From: Siphonodentalium dalli | Taxonomy: Eukaryota; Mollusca; Scaphopoda; Gadilida; Siphonodentaliidae | Assembly: GCA_032622095.1 (NCBI GenBank) | Contig: CP136066.1 | Location: 116,395,319 to 116,459,318, forward strand | Direction of reading: 5' to 3' | DNA length: 64,000 nt | Shown: piece after piece, positions 21,331 through 32,771 of the stretch | Layout: the number at the start of each line of letters is the position of its first letter | Numbering within the stretch: the first letter of the stretch is position 1 | Notes under the pieces: generated by a model | Told to the model about the DNA's origin: nothing | What the model saw: only the letters and a program-made list of their open reading frames with translations | Databases searched by the model: none | Position numbers and translations under genes: made by a program

Positions 21331-22384
21331 TTGCGACACTTTCCCACTATTTAATGGGGGTAGCATGATAATACATCAATCTATCGATGTAATGTGGTGT
21401 ATATACTTTATAATTTACCTGTAATTAACTAAACAGTTTTCCTGGCGTCTCTTTTGTTTATGTCTTGCCATACATATATACCGGTGAAAATTAATATTTC
21501 TAGTATCGTTTGGAAATGCTATCTTGACGAAGCAGACATTTTGAATATTTTATGTCTGATCAGTTTCGTATTTGATACAGCTAACCACACGATGGCCGCC
21601 ATCAGACACGAATGTGCAATGCCGTTCGGTTTCATAAAGGAGTCTACAAAAAAAGAAAAAGATGTTGCCAAATAGATTTAGACGCCAAACGCGGCATTCT
21701 ACAGTAGATGTTGAACAATTGTTTTGCTGAAAATTGATTTCATTATATCAGATCGCTAATTATAGAAAGAATGAATTCTGCGAAAATTTCTCTTTCCAAA
21801 GGTTTCGAACAATGTTTCGGTGGTTATATTTATCTGGTGAACTAAAATACTCATGTTGGCAAGATTGAAAATCAGTGGATGATTTTGGTTCAAAATGGTA
21901 ATGCAAGATGGCCGTCTCAACCAATAATTTGAATTAATAAACAAAACATAACAAAGTTCCGGTGAATATGTCGGGTTTTTGGCAATGTTAAAGACTAGTT
22001 TTCGTCGGCTTCTAGCCTGAGTGAAACTTCCTCGGTGAGTACCGTATACTTTCCATAAAATTGCTATCTATTATGATGGCTAGAATGACCCCGTATATAC
22101 GAACATATAATAGTGTGAAGACGTTGCCCATCATCTAAGCAATCTTATCATGTTTATTAATGTCGTCAACATCACATGATAACCATATACTACTGCGAAT
22201 AAACACAATTACTTATTTGCCAACTTTATGAAGATAGCATCCAATATGGCCGCTATTGTAATGGAGTCATTCACATGTAGATACACTGATTTAGCAAATT
22301 CGGCCATGATATTTTATTTAATTTTAACTGACACCTGTGAGCAAAATGCTATTGACCCGATTGTGCAGCTAACACTATCAACAA
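21331..22384. other. Unassigned DNA
   Basis: A 73-codon frame at 21,454-21,675 (+) has no family resemblance. Near 22,240 (CCAATATGGCCGC) there is a faint echo of the H1 monomer. Confidence 0.4.
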
Positions 22385-22515
22385 ATGAAAGTGTCAATGA
22401 CACTGCAGCTCAACATGGAAAGGGAATAATTTAATGTATTACAGTCAAAGGAGCGATTAGGAATGTGGAAAGTTGAATGACAAATACTAGTTTATCAACA
22501 TGAAGAGATATCTAA
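22385..22515 (+). mobile_element. H1 element, 5' end fragment
   Basis: Carries the H1 5' terminus ATGAAAGTGTCAATGACAC, followed by GCAGCTCAACATGGAAAGGG and the AATGTGGAAAGTTGAATG block. It matches the minus-strand copy at 60,500-60,653 through to AACATGAAGAGATAT. There is no monomer array and no 3' end, so it is a fragment. Confidence 0.7.
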
Positions 22516-23277
22516 TATGATAATATGCAATGCATATATAGAACAACCCCGACATAATAGTAAGAAGAATGACAATGGAAAGGATCGTGTATATGGTCGT
22601 GGAACTATATGCCAATCGTATTGGACGCCAGTGGACTTCGATAAGGACATAATGCCCTAATAGCAACCTCATCGGGCCGAATTGGTATCACCTCTGGGTG
22701 CAATTGATCTCACAATGAAATGGTCAAATCACGGAATCGGCAGTGCACCAGCGGGTGATTATGAAATTAGCAACTTCAGTTTTTCCGAACAACTCCTATA
22801 TGATTTAGGCCTATAAATTAGTTTAATTTTGGCCAATTTCGTTGCTTAGCTCAACGAAAACCAGCGAAGACGTCATGACATGGTCCATGACGTCATTTGC
22901 GTCATTTGGTTTTGTGGGCCAGAATCCAGACACATTTGGTCTCCGCTGAAGACACTGATTTCACATCACTACACTAGACATCATGAAATATACACTTACA
23001 CACATCTATAGAGGCTCTATCAGCACCGCGTATAATCGCTTTTGTTAGAAATTCGGAAACAGCTTATTTAATGTATATTTGTCTTTAATAAGCCTTTTCT
23101 ATTTCCTGCGTTTATCGATCTTTTTTAGTCGCCAGTACGCAAATGAATGCTTTATTGCAAATACACAAATCAATCAGTAACACGCATAACACATATACAT
23201 TTTATATTCAACATGTACACAATAAATATGGGACCCCCCTCCCTACACACGTGTGGTGTGTTTGGTTTTGTTTGTTC
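22516..23277. other. Unassigned DNA
   Basis: No recognisable gene or repeat. Multiple stops in all frames. Confidence 0.4.
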
Positions 23278-23740
23278 ATTGAGTGCAGCGTGGTGTCGGG
23301 GTATCGCAGTTCAATTGCGCTTGAGTGCAGCGCAACGTTGCAAAATCGCAGTGCAATTGCGCTTGGGTGCAGCGCAATGTATCCGCACCGAAGTGCAATT
23401 GTGCTTGAGCGCAGCGTCTCCGCGTCGCAGTGCAATTGCGCTTGAGTGCAGCGAAATGTCGCCGATCGCAGTGCAATTGCGCTTGAGTGCAGCGCAATGT
23501 CTCCGCAGTGCAATTGCGCTTGAGTGCAGCGCAATGTCTCCGCGCAATTGCGCTTGAGTGCAGCTAAATGTCGCCGCGTCGCAGTGCAATTGCGCTTGAG
23601 TGCAGCGCAATGTTTCCGCGTCGCAGTGCAATTGCGCTTGAGTGCTGCGCAATGTCTCCACGTCACAGTGCAATTGCGCTTGAGTGCAGCGCAATGTCTC
23701 CGCGTCGCAGCGCAATTGCGCTTGAGTGCAGATGCAATAC
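23278..23740 (+). repeat. 42-bp minisatellite, about 12 units, open in several frames
   Basis: The unit is close to GTGCAATTGCGCTTGAGTGC plus AGCGCAATGTCTCCGCGTCG plus CA. It contains the palindrome GCAATTGC and the near-palindromic GTGCAATTGCGC. Most units are exactly 42 bp (14 codons) and contain no stops, so long open frames appear on both strands, with translations such as LSAAQCLRVAVQLR repeating. Some units lost 3-12 bp. The array is much GC-richer than its surroundings. A fading tail of the same GCAAT-rich sequence continues to about 23,860. Confidence 0.9.
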
Positions 23741-25064
23741 AGTGCGATTGCGTTTATGTATATTGCAATGTACAATTTGGATGCGTTGCTATTTAGTGCA
23801 ATGCAGCGCAATCGTGAGTAATGTGCAATTTTGCGCCTCAGCCCAATTTTACTTAAACGCAGGACAATTGACCTCGATAACGGCGTAATAGCACTCTAGC
23901 ACTCTAGTACTGTGTCCGTGAGGGTGTTTTTTATTATTAAGATGCAATGAATGTGCTGGATGAAGTTATGAACGGATTGCAGCCACTGGAACGTCAATAG
24001 AATGGACATAATCAACAATGTTTTTCGCTGACCAATGCGAGTATTCGCTCCCAATTTTATTAGAATCCATTGGAGAACGAGCGAGAAAAACCGACTTCAC
24101 ACGCGCGTATGTGACCTTGGCGCCATCGGGTTACACCTTTATTGACTGCCCGAATGTCATCCATGCGGAAATCGCACGCAACATGTGCGCCTTCACAATA
24201 CGAGTTCTTAGAAAGAAATATCATGCGAATCGGCCCAATAGAAGTGGAGATAATTGGATTATTGCCCTTCGCGTGGAAGCTTGATGACACCACGTGACCC
24301 TGACTTTAAGTCCGGCTTGTTCGCAAACTAATAGGAGTTCCGCCAATCCGATTACATGCCTGGGGTCAGCTTTCAACCATATTTCCAGCAAAATAAAATT
24401 TTGCGGTCTTACCGTTCGTTTGAAATTTTGTTAAAATATCGACAGAAAACTTCAGGGAAAAGTAACGACCCTCGGGGCGGAGAACTTTGCAAAATGTAAA
24501 CAAACTTTCCATTGATTGAACTTTTTTTTATTTCTGGACGAATTTCGTCGAGTAAAGTATCGTTTTGTTCGAAATAGAAATTCAAGAAGAGGTTTTACTG
24601 CTATATACTAGAATCGAAATCCAATAAAAAATGATCAATCCAGACGACTGCAGACGCGCTACAGGAATCGACGCACCTGCTGTTAGAGGCAGTTAGATCT
24701 TATCTCTCCCTCTGCATAACACAATACACGATGCAGGGCTTTAGTCTTCCATGCCATATCTTATGAATCACAATATTGAGCCATGGTGTGCCTGCCACAT
24801 CCTGGAATCCATTGGAGAATTGGGGCATAATATGTATCTAATCACCTATCTCTATTATTCTTTCAGGTGCACTGACAAGATGTGTTACATTCAAGAAATT
24901 TACACGATTCAGAAGATTGAAGACTGTAATATGTGTTTCCATAATCTAATATATAATTATATGTAACTCAATCATGGTTACACCGTGTCATCTTGGGATC
25001 CCATGGGGGTGTGATTTCAGTCCCGGTTAGCACAAATAAAGGGTCAAATGTGCAATTTACACAT
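23741..25064. other. Unassigned DNA with a GC-richer patch
   Basis: 24,000-24,300 is less AT-rich and has open frames on both strands (88 codons + at 24,018-24,284). TCCATTGGAGAA recurs at 24,067 and 24,809. No domain is recognised. 24,985-25,064 is a diverged half-copy of the 269-bp repeat that follows. Confidence 0.35.
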
Positions 25065-26140
25065 TCATTTTCATCCCATTTGATGAGTTCCAACATTAAA
25101 TGATCACCTCTTTAGCAAGAATATTGCCTAAATTGACAAAGATGGTTGCATTCAGGCTCTGTGCTCATGCCTAGGGGACCCATGGTGTGTGATTTCATTG
25201 ATTTTGACCACACATGAAGGGTTAAATATGCAAATTACACTTTTTCTGACAGAATTGTTGCATACAAAGGCACTATAAGATGCTTCCATTGCCATGAATC
25301 AGAGATTTGAGGGCTCACTAAGTGTCTTTTTAGCCATTTTCATCCCATTTGATGAGTTCCAACATGAAATGATCACCTCTTTAGCAAGAATATTGCCTAA
25401 ATTGACAAAGATGGTTGCATTCAGGCTCTGTGCTCATGCCTAGGGGACCCATGGTGTGTGATTTCATTGATTTTACCACACATGAAGGGTTAAATATGCA
25501 AATTACACTTTTTTCTGACAGAATTGTGGCATACAAAGGCACTATAAGATGCTTCCATTGCCATGAATCAGAGATTTGAGGGCTCACTAAGTGTCTTTTT
25601 AGCCATTTTCATCCCATTTGATGAGTTCCAACATGAAATGATCACCTCTTTAGCAAGAATATTGCCTACATTGACAAAGATGGTTGCATTCAGGCTCTGT
25701 GCTCATGCCTAGGGGACCCATGGTGTGTGATTTCATTGATTTTTACCACACATGAAGGGTTAAATATGCAAATTACACTTTTTCTGACAGAATTGTGGCA
25801 TACAAAGGCACTATAAGATGCTTCCATTGCCATGAATCAGAGATTTGAGGGCTCACTAAGTGTCTTTTTAGCCATTTTCATCCCATTTGATGAGTTCCAA
25901 CATGAAATGATCACCTCTTTAGCAAGAATATTGCCTAAATTGACAAAGATGGTTGCATTCAGGCTCTGTGCTCATTCCTAGGGGACCCATGGTGTGTGAT
26001 TTCATTGATTTTTACCACACATGAAGGGTTAAATATGCAAATTACACTTTTTCTGACAGAATTGTGGCACACAAAGGCACTATAAGATGCTTTCATTGCC
26101 ATTAATCAGAGACATGAGGGCCCACTAAGTGTTTTTTTTG
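25065..26140 (+). repeat. 269-bp tandem array, four copies
   Basis: GATGAGTTCCAACAT occurs at 25,082, 25,351, 25,620 and 25,889, spaced exactly 269 bp. The second to fourth units are almost identical, differing by single bases and T-run length, so amplification is recent. No coding frame persists. Each unit contains GGGACCCATGGTGTGTGATT and TTTAGCAAGAATATTGCC. Confidence 0.92.
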
Positions 26141-26431
26141 TTGCAATTGTTACCAGAAGTCACGAGGGCACACCAATTGTGTTTTCAAGTCAACATCATA
26201 TTTAATTCATCACATAATAGTCTATATGCAATACGATATGTATTTAAAAGTATTAATGCCCCAAGCAACAGCATACAAAAGACCACCCAATAAAAAATCT
26301 GGGGTCCACGGTTTGATGCATAGTAAATATAATTCCGAATAAATCTACATTCTGTATCACCCGAATCTAGTAATCATGGTCAAACCATTGCTCATTGACC
26401 GCCATCCTTCACGAGGGTTCTCAAATAAAAT
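26141..26431. other. Non-coding spacer
   Basis: Nothing recognised between the 269-bp array and the H1 5' end. Confidence 0.4.
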
Positions 26432-29400
26432 ATGAAAGTGTCAATGACACTGTAGCTCAACTTAGGTAGGGGAATAATTTAAAGGTTGACAGTAAATGGA
26501 GGAATAGGAAAGGTGCTAATTGAAATGTCTAACCTGCGCCAAAGGATTCAGTGATGCAAAGAGTAAAATACAAGATGGCTGCTGGTGGCCATTTTTTTTG
26601 GCCAATTGACCCCAAAAGAACTCGTTCCCATCTACGTATAATTGTTAACATCCATGACAAATTTTATGAAGATCTGACCAAAGCTACGACCTACAAATTT
26701 CATGGTGATCAGACGAACAGTACGACCTGTAGACCGCGCCAATGGATTGAATTTTGAAATCCAAGATGGCCGCTGGCAGCCATGTTTTTTAGCCGAATGA
26801 ACCCACAATGATTCGTTCCCATCTAAATGTTAATGTCAACATTCATGACAAATTTCATCAAGATTAGACCAAAGGTACAACCTGTAGCCCATGCCAAAGG
26901 ATTTAGTCATGCAAAGAGTAAAATCCAAGATGGCTGCTGGCGGCCATGTTTTTTGGCCGAACGACTCCAAAATCACTCGTTCCCATCTACATGTCAGTGT
27001 TAACATCCATGACAAATTTAATAAAGATCAGACCAAAGGTATGACCTGTAGCCCACGCCAAAGGATTTAGTCATGCAAAGAGTAAAATGCTGGTGGCCAT
27101 GTTTTTTGACCGAATGACCCCAAAACGACTCGTTCCCATCTACATGTCATTGTTATAATTCATGAAAAATTTCATGACCATCTGACCAAAGCTACGACCT
27201 GTAGCCCGCACCAAAGGATTTAGTCATGCAAAGAGTAAAATCCAAGATGGCTGCTGGCGGCCATGTTTTTTGACCGAATGACCCCAAAACGACTCGATCC
27301 CATCTACATGTGTCATTGTTATCATTCATGACAAATTTCATGATGATCAGATGAACAGTACGACCTGTAGCCCGCGCCAATGGATTGAATTTTGAAATCC
27401 AAGATGGCCGCCAGCGGCATGTTTTTTGGCCGAATGACCCCACAATGATTCGTTCCCATCTACATGTCAATGTCAACGTTCATGACAAATTTTATAAAGA
27501 TTAGACCAAAGGCAACCTATAGCCCGCGCCAAAGGATTTAGTCATGCAAAGAGTAAAATCCAAGATGGCTGCCAGCGGCCATGTTTTTTGGCCGAACGAC
27601 TCCAAAATCACTCGTTCCCATCTACATGTCAGTGTTAACATTCATGACAAATTTCATAAACTTCCGACCAACACAACGACCTGTAGCCCGCGCCACAGGA
27701 TTTAGTCATGCAAAGAGTAAAATCCAAGATGGCTGCTGGCGGCCATGTTTTTCGGCCGAACGACCCCAAAATCACTCGTTCCCATCTACATGTCATTATT
27801 AACATCAATGACAAATTTCATGATAATCAGACGAACAGTACGACCTGTAGCCCGCGACAATGGATTGAATCTTGAAATCCAAGATGGCTGCCAGCGGCCA
27901 TGTTTTTGGCCGAATGACCACAAAATGACTCGATCCCATCTACATGTCAATGTCAACATTCATGACAAATTTCATAAAGATCAGACCAAAGGTACGACCT
28001 GTAGCCCGCGCCAAAGGATTTAGTCATGCAAATAGTAAAATCCAAGATGGCTGCTGGCGGCCATGTTTTTCGGCCGAACGACCCCAAAATCACTCGTTCC
28101 CATCTACATGTCATTGTTAACATCCATGACAAATTTCATGATGTTCCGATCAAAGCTACGACCTGTAGCCCGCACCAAAGGATTTAGTCATGCAAAGAGT
28201 AAAATCCAAGATGGCTGCTGGCGGCCATGTTTATTGGCCGAACGACCCCAAAAATTACTCGTTCCCATCTACATGTCAATATTAACATCCATGACAAATT
28301 TCATGATGATCAGATGAACAGTACAACCTGTAGCCCGCGCCAATGGATTGAATCTTGCAATCCAAGATGGCTGCCAGCGGCCATGTTTTTTGGCCGAATG
28401 ACCCCACAATGATTCGTTCCCATCTCCATGTCAATGTCAACATTCATGACTAATTTCATAAAGATTAGACCAAAGGTACAACCTGTAGCCCGCGCCAAAG
28501 GATTTAGTTATGCAAAGAGTAAAATCCAAGATGGCTGCTGGCGGCCATATTTTTCGTCCGAACGACCCCAAAATCACTCGTTCCCATCTACATTTCATTG
28601 TTAACATCCATGACAAATTTCATGATGTTCCGACCAAAATCACTCGTTCCCATCTACATGTCATTATTAACATCAATGACAAATTTCATGATGATCAGGC
28701 GAACAGTACGATCTGTAGCCCGCGCCAATGGATTGAATCTTGAAATCCAAGATGGCTGCCAGCGGCCATGTTTTTTGGCCGAATGACCCCAAAATGACTC
28801 GTTCCCATCTACATGTCAATGTCAACATTCATGACAAATTTCATAAAGATCAGACCAAAGGTACGACCTGTAGCCCGGGCCAAAGGATTTAGTCATGCAA
28901 AGAGTAAAATCCAAGATGGCTGCTGGCGGCCATGTTTTTCGGCCGAACGACCCCAAAATCACTTGTTCCCATCTACATGTCATTGTTAACATCCATGACA
29001 AATTTCATGATGTTCCGATCGAAGCTACGACCTGTAGCCCGCGCCAAAGGATTTAGTCATGCAAAGAGTAAAATCCAAGATGGCTGCTGGTGGCCATGTT
29101 TATTGGCCGAACAACCCCAAAATGACTCGTTCCCATCTACATGTCAATATTAACATCCATGACAAATTTCATGATGATCAGACGAACAGTACGACCTGTA
29201 GCCCGCGCCAATGGATTGAATTTTGAAATCTAAGATGGCCACCAGCGGCCATGTTTTTGGCCGATTGACCCCACATTGATTCGTTCCCATCTACATGTCA
29301 ATGTCAACATTCATGACAAATTTCATAAAGATTAGACCAAAGGTACAACCTGTAGCCCGCGCCAAAGGATTTAGTCATGCAAAGAGTAAAATGCAAGATG

Positions 29401-29968
29401 GCTGCTGGCGGCCATTTTTTTTGGCCGAACAACTCCAAAATCACTCGTTCCCATCTACATGACAGTGTTAACACCCATGACAAATTTCATAAACTTCAGA
29501 CCAAAACAACGACCTGTAGCCCGCACCAAAGGATTTAGTCATGCAAAGAGTCAAATCCAAGATGGCTGCTGGCAGCCATGTGTTTTGGCCGAACGACCCC
29601 AAAATCACTCGTTCCCATCTACATGTCATTATTAACATCAATGACAAATTTCATGATGATCAGAGTAACAGTACGACCTGTAGGCCGCGCCAATGGATTG
29701 AATCTTGAAATCCAAGATGGCTGCCAGCGGCCATGTTTTTTGGCCGAATGACCCCAAAATGACTCGTTCCCATCTACATGTCAATGTCAACATTCATGAC
29801 AAATTTCATGAAGATCAGACCAAAGGTACAACCTGTAACTCGCGCCAAAGGAAATTGTTGACGGACACACGGACACACGCGCACACGGACACACGGACAC
29901 ACGGACACACGGACGACGGACGCCAAACCATGGCAATAGCTCAAACTTACAAAAGTAAGTTGAGCTAA
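26432..29968 (+). mobile_element. H1 element, largest copy (3.5 kb)
   Basis: Complete example of the family. The 5' end ATGAAAGTGTCAATGACACT contains a perfect 15-bp palindrome and is followed by GTAGCTCAACTTAGG. A unique segment leads to about 21 tandem monomers (26,530-29,860), then a CACACGGA-rich tract and CCATGGCAATAGCTCAAAC. A terminal hairpin (AGCTCAAACTTAC / GTAAGTTGAGCT) ends in CTAA at 29,968. GTAGCTCAAC near the 5' end is the inverse of the 3' GTTGAGCT. Subterminal inverted repeats, a 3' hairpin, AT-rich flanks and an internal satellite core resemble the Helentron-derived non-autonomous elements (HINE/DINE, oyster pearl type). That classification is inference; no Rep/helicase gene is present. 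Confidence 0.8.
26530..29860 (+). repeat. H1 core array, A-A-B higher-order repeat
   Basis: Monomers of about 153-166 bp are marked by CCTGTAGCCCGCGCCAA. Type A reads AAAGGATTTAGTCATGC, type B reads AATGGATTGAAT at the same place. B units start near 26,726, 27,364, 27,844, 28,328, 28,713, 29,196 and 29,678. Most intervals are 480-484 bp, i.e. A-A-B triplets; one interval is long (A-A-A-B) and one is short (deletion). Every monomer contains CCAAGATGGC and CATGTTTTTTGGCC. Confidence 0.88.
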
Positions 29969-30739
29969 TAATGATTGGTGCTATTGTACCATGCGGATAA
30001 CAGCGCACAAATAGACAATAATTAGTATGTAACTTTCATCACTAACATTATTGTAATTAAGATATCATCTCCGCAATGACAGTGCGGAAATCAAGACGGC
30101 ATGTGGTTTCTACCCATACACCCGCCCGTTCTACTACGCCAACTTTTCAGAATTTTAAATGTGTATCTTGGCCGTCCATTTTTTTTTTACATCCCATTAT
30201 TTCAAGAACCAACAAATTATAACCAGGTGAGCCCTAGCTGTTGTAAATCACAGTTAATGCAAGATTTACCACATATATCATGCGAGTGAACGCCCAGAAG
30301 CTTAAAAACATAAAGATAAGGCGTGTTCTGTTCTCAAATGGTGTGTTCGCGCTACAGACCGTCCATTGTTATATGTTCTATCTAATATCCCATTGTGTTG
30401 ATGCTCAAAACCATGTCTTTTTAGTTTTCTATGCCGGATAAAATCGAAGTTGGATCATGGTCTGGTATATCATAGAACTCTGCCATAGATCGAGTTTATT
30501 GATCAGCATATTGTGTTATCGGTGTTATATTCCACTCTTGGGTGTTTCATCTATCACAACCACATTGCCGGGTTTGATTAGAAATTGTGGAATAACGGCG
30601 GGATTGGTAATCTTCGTGATTCGCGTCCTATCCTGCATCCCTGAAACGTATATAGTGAACGAAACGCAGTTAAATATGTGCCAGTGTGTGTCCCCCCCCC
30701 CCCAAAAACATCCCCACACTGTTATACCTGGACAATTTC
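29969..30739. other. Unassigned DNA, 12-base C run
   Basis: No gene is supported. A frame opens at 30,457 and runs into the LINE remnant through a C homopolymer (30,692-30,703); its first 90 codons have no family resemblance. Confidence 0.4.
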
Positions 30740-31398
30740 GGGGTGTTTTCTATGGTGGTATTTCTGCACGCCCGGAGATCAGAAGATATCTGACTGAACT
30801 TCCACGGTACTTATCCGAATACATTGTTAAAATTAGGACATCAACTCATCGATTACCAATAGAAAGTGTACGGAGGACAAAATCAAAACGGAATGACAGA
30901 GTGTGTACATTATGCAATGACGGCATAGGAGACGAGTACCACTTTGTAATTATGTGTTCACACCTTAATGATATCCGAATAAAATATATCCCGGATTATT
31001 ACTGGAAATATCCCAGCGAAGAAAAGTTTTAGGGACTTCTATCAATTGAAAATATTAGTATATTGCGGAGATTGTCATTATACCTTAAGTGTGCCCAAAT
31101 TTGAGACACTGAGGACCCACCCCGTCTGGGCAAAAACTCCCCATTTCAAAACACATCCCATTTGCCTTTCCCCTGCATTATTCGATGTGGTGACAAAATG
31201 GGAATTGGCGTGCCTTCGCCAGAGGGGTTGAGATATATAGATATTATATGGTATTATCGGTATGTGGCATAGGTTAATTGAGTATAGGATTATAGCCACT
31301 ATCGTTTCCTGCTATTGTACATATATGTATACAAATTTTGCATGTTCTGTTTTAAATCATAGCTTTTGCAATAAACTGATTCTGATTCTGTATTTGAG
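30740..31398 (+). pseudogene. LINE ORF2 C-terminal fragment with 3' tail
   Basis: The translation LPRYLSEYIVKIRTSTHRLP, then CTLCNDGIGDEYH and a later Cys/His pair, is the C-terminal zinc knuckle of a LINE ORF2 (C-x2-C ... GDE-x-H ... C). After one in-frame stop at about 31,030 the frame continues SIENISILRRLSLYLKCAQI and ends. The 3' UTR ends AATAAACTGATTCTGATTCT, i.e. AATAAA followed by a short ATTCTG-type repeat tail, typical of CR1/L2-like LINEs rather than poly(A). It is a 5'-truncated copy of a family related to the fragment at 57,964-58,623. Confidence 0.75.
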
Positions 31399-31604
31399 TA
31401 TTATCGGGAACATTTCAGATATTGCTGTTGCCCACAGTCTAGTCAGCAAGAGGCAATGGTCATTGTATACTATAACTGCATGACATCTGTGTGTGGAATT
31501 TTCCCCACCAAGTGGAAGCAATAAGCTCCCCTACATTTAATCTATATGAGCTTTCGTAGACAAAGAATACGCAAGACAGTTTCAACCAGACATGGTTAGT
31601 TATA
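31399..31604. other. Spacer between LINE fragments
   Basis: No feature recognised. Confidence 0.4.
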
Positions 31605-31960
31605 GGTATATCTTTTAAACTTAACAAAGCCCATGGACACGATGGGATTAATGTTGGAATGCCCCACGAAACAGCAAAATCAATAGCCCGCCCATTCGTC
31701 CTTCTATTCAAGAAATCTATCAATACAGAGTCCTGGAAATCCGCAAACGTGATCCCGATTTCCAAAAAAGACGATCTCGCTGATGCCAAAAACCGAGTGT
31801 GTAGCCAACATTTTTAGAAAATGGTTCTGAAACAGATTAGTAACTTTTTCATTGAACAAAAATTACCGAGTGTGTGGCCAACATTTTTTAGAAAACACTG
31901 AGGATTCCAGGGCGGAGCAGGAGAAATACATTATCAACCTACCTTGATTCACTTTCTCGA
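31605..31960 (+). pseudogene. LINE reverse transcriptase N-terminal fragment
   Basis: In frame at 31,610: KLNKAHGHDGI, then ETAKSIARPFVLLFKKSI and SWKSANVIPISKKDDLADAK. These are RT motifs 0-1 of a CR1/Jockey-like LINE (usual form KAxGxDGI ... WKxAxVxPIxKK). A disruption follows; it resumes EKMVLKQISNFFIEQKL at about 31,815. A duplicated ACCGAGTGTGTRGCCAACAT segment sits at the break. No upstream endonuclease or downstream catalytic YxDD motif is present. Confidence 0.75.
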
Positions 31961-32052
31961 ACGTTGACCATATAAGGCAAAATAATATCACAAAACACAA
32001 CTCTTTCAATGACATACGTTTCGTGAGATGTGTTTTCTGAAAACTGATTTTC

Positions 32053-32744
32053 TGGCCCGATTCGTCATATCCAGTTTAAACCTAAGAGCTTTAACCTGGT
32101 TTAAACCTACATTTACGGACCAGCCAAAGCAGGTCTATATACTAAGTGGCTGGCCGATTCGGTGAGATTAGGATCATAGGATGCAATCAAACTACCCAGT
32201 TACCAGGCCAGAATGGTTTTCGACACCCCCCCCCCCCAATTAACGTAAACAAGCGTATGTTTATAACAACCCTCACGTGAGAATGAATCAAATGTGACAT
32301 GATGATACAAAAAAGCCACTCTCACCTTATACAAACCGTCAATCGAAATTATGTTCAACTCCCATGCAACTCCCATGCAAACCGCGGTCCAGAAAAGATG
32401 GATTCGTCAGATCAGGTCTAGCGTCTCTAAACCGGGTTTAGCTGGACCGTTGAATGCTTTGGCTTAGTTTCCGGTTTAAGGTTATAGAACGCAAAAAAAA
32501 TAATGATCGCAATTGAGAAAAACTTATCCCCACACAATGTACAGGCGCTTATTAGTTTTTCAATAAAAATATGGTCGTATCTATCTATTGTCGATGTCGA
32601 TAGAACGCGGCGGTCCGCACGGGGCAAGTTCGAATAATTAGCTCGACAATATATATGTACAGAGACACTTTATCTGTCTAAAACGGTGGTTTAAACCTAG
32701 AAGTTTCCGTAAATCAGGTTTAAACCTGAGGTGACGAATCCGGC
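32053..32744. mobile_element. MITE-like element with TTTAAA palindromes
   Basis: Ends read CTGGCCCGATTCGTCA and, inverted, CTGGCCGGATTCGTCA. Inside both ends GGTTTAAACC-type palindromes recur, so the arms stay similar over about 60 bp. The C run at 32,226-32,237 is internal. I cannot fix a TSD with confidence, so the superfamily is open. Confidence 0.6.
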
Positions 32745-32771
32745 CAGTCTGTTCCTCAATATCAATGTTAA

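Noticed and set aside
23208-23811. Long open frames on both strands translating to repeats such as CTQAQLHCDAETLR
   Set aside because: They are the six-frame shadow of the 42-bp minisatellite, which lacks stops; no start, splice or codon evidence for a gene.
25065-29860. Tandem arrays as possible CRISPR
   Set aside because: Units are 160-270 bp with no spacer/repeat alternation, in a eukaryotic transposon context.
26551-29968. Many frames with repeated MFFGRTTPKSLVPIYMS or similar
   Set aside because: Each is a translation of H1 monomers; frames break at monomer boundaries and follow the DNA repeat, not protein constraint.
30457-30739. N-terminal 90 codons of the open frame that ends in the LINE zinc knuckle
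   Set aside because: No LINE similarity in this part; the frame is joined through a poly-C run and is probably fortuitous.
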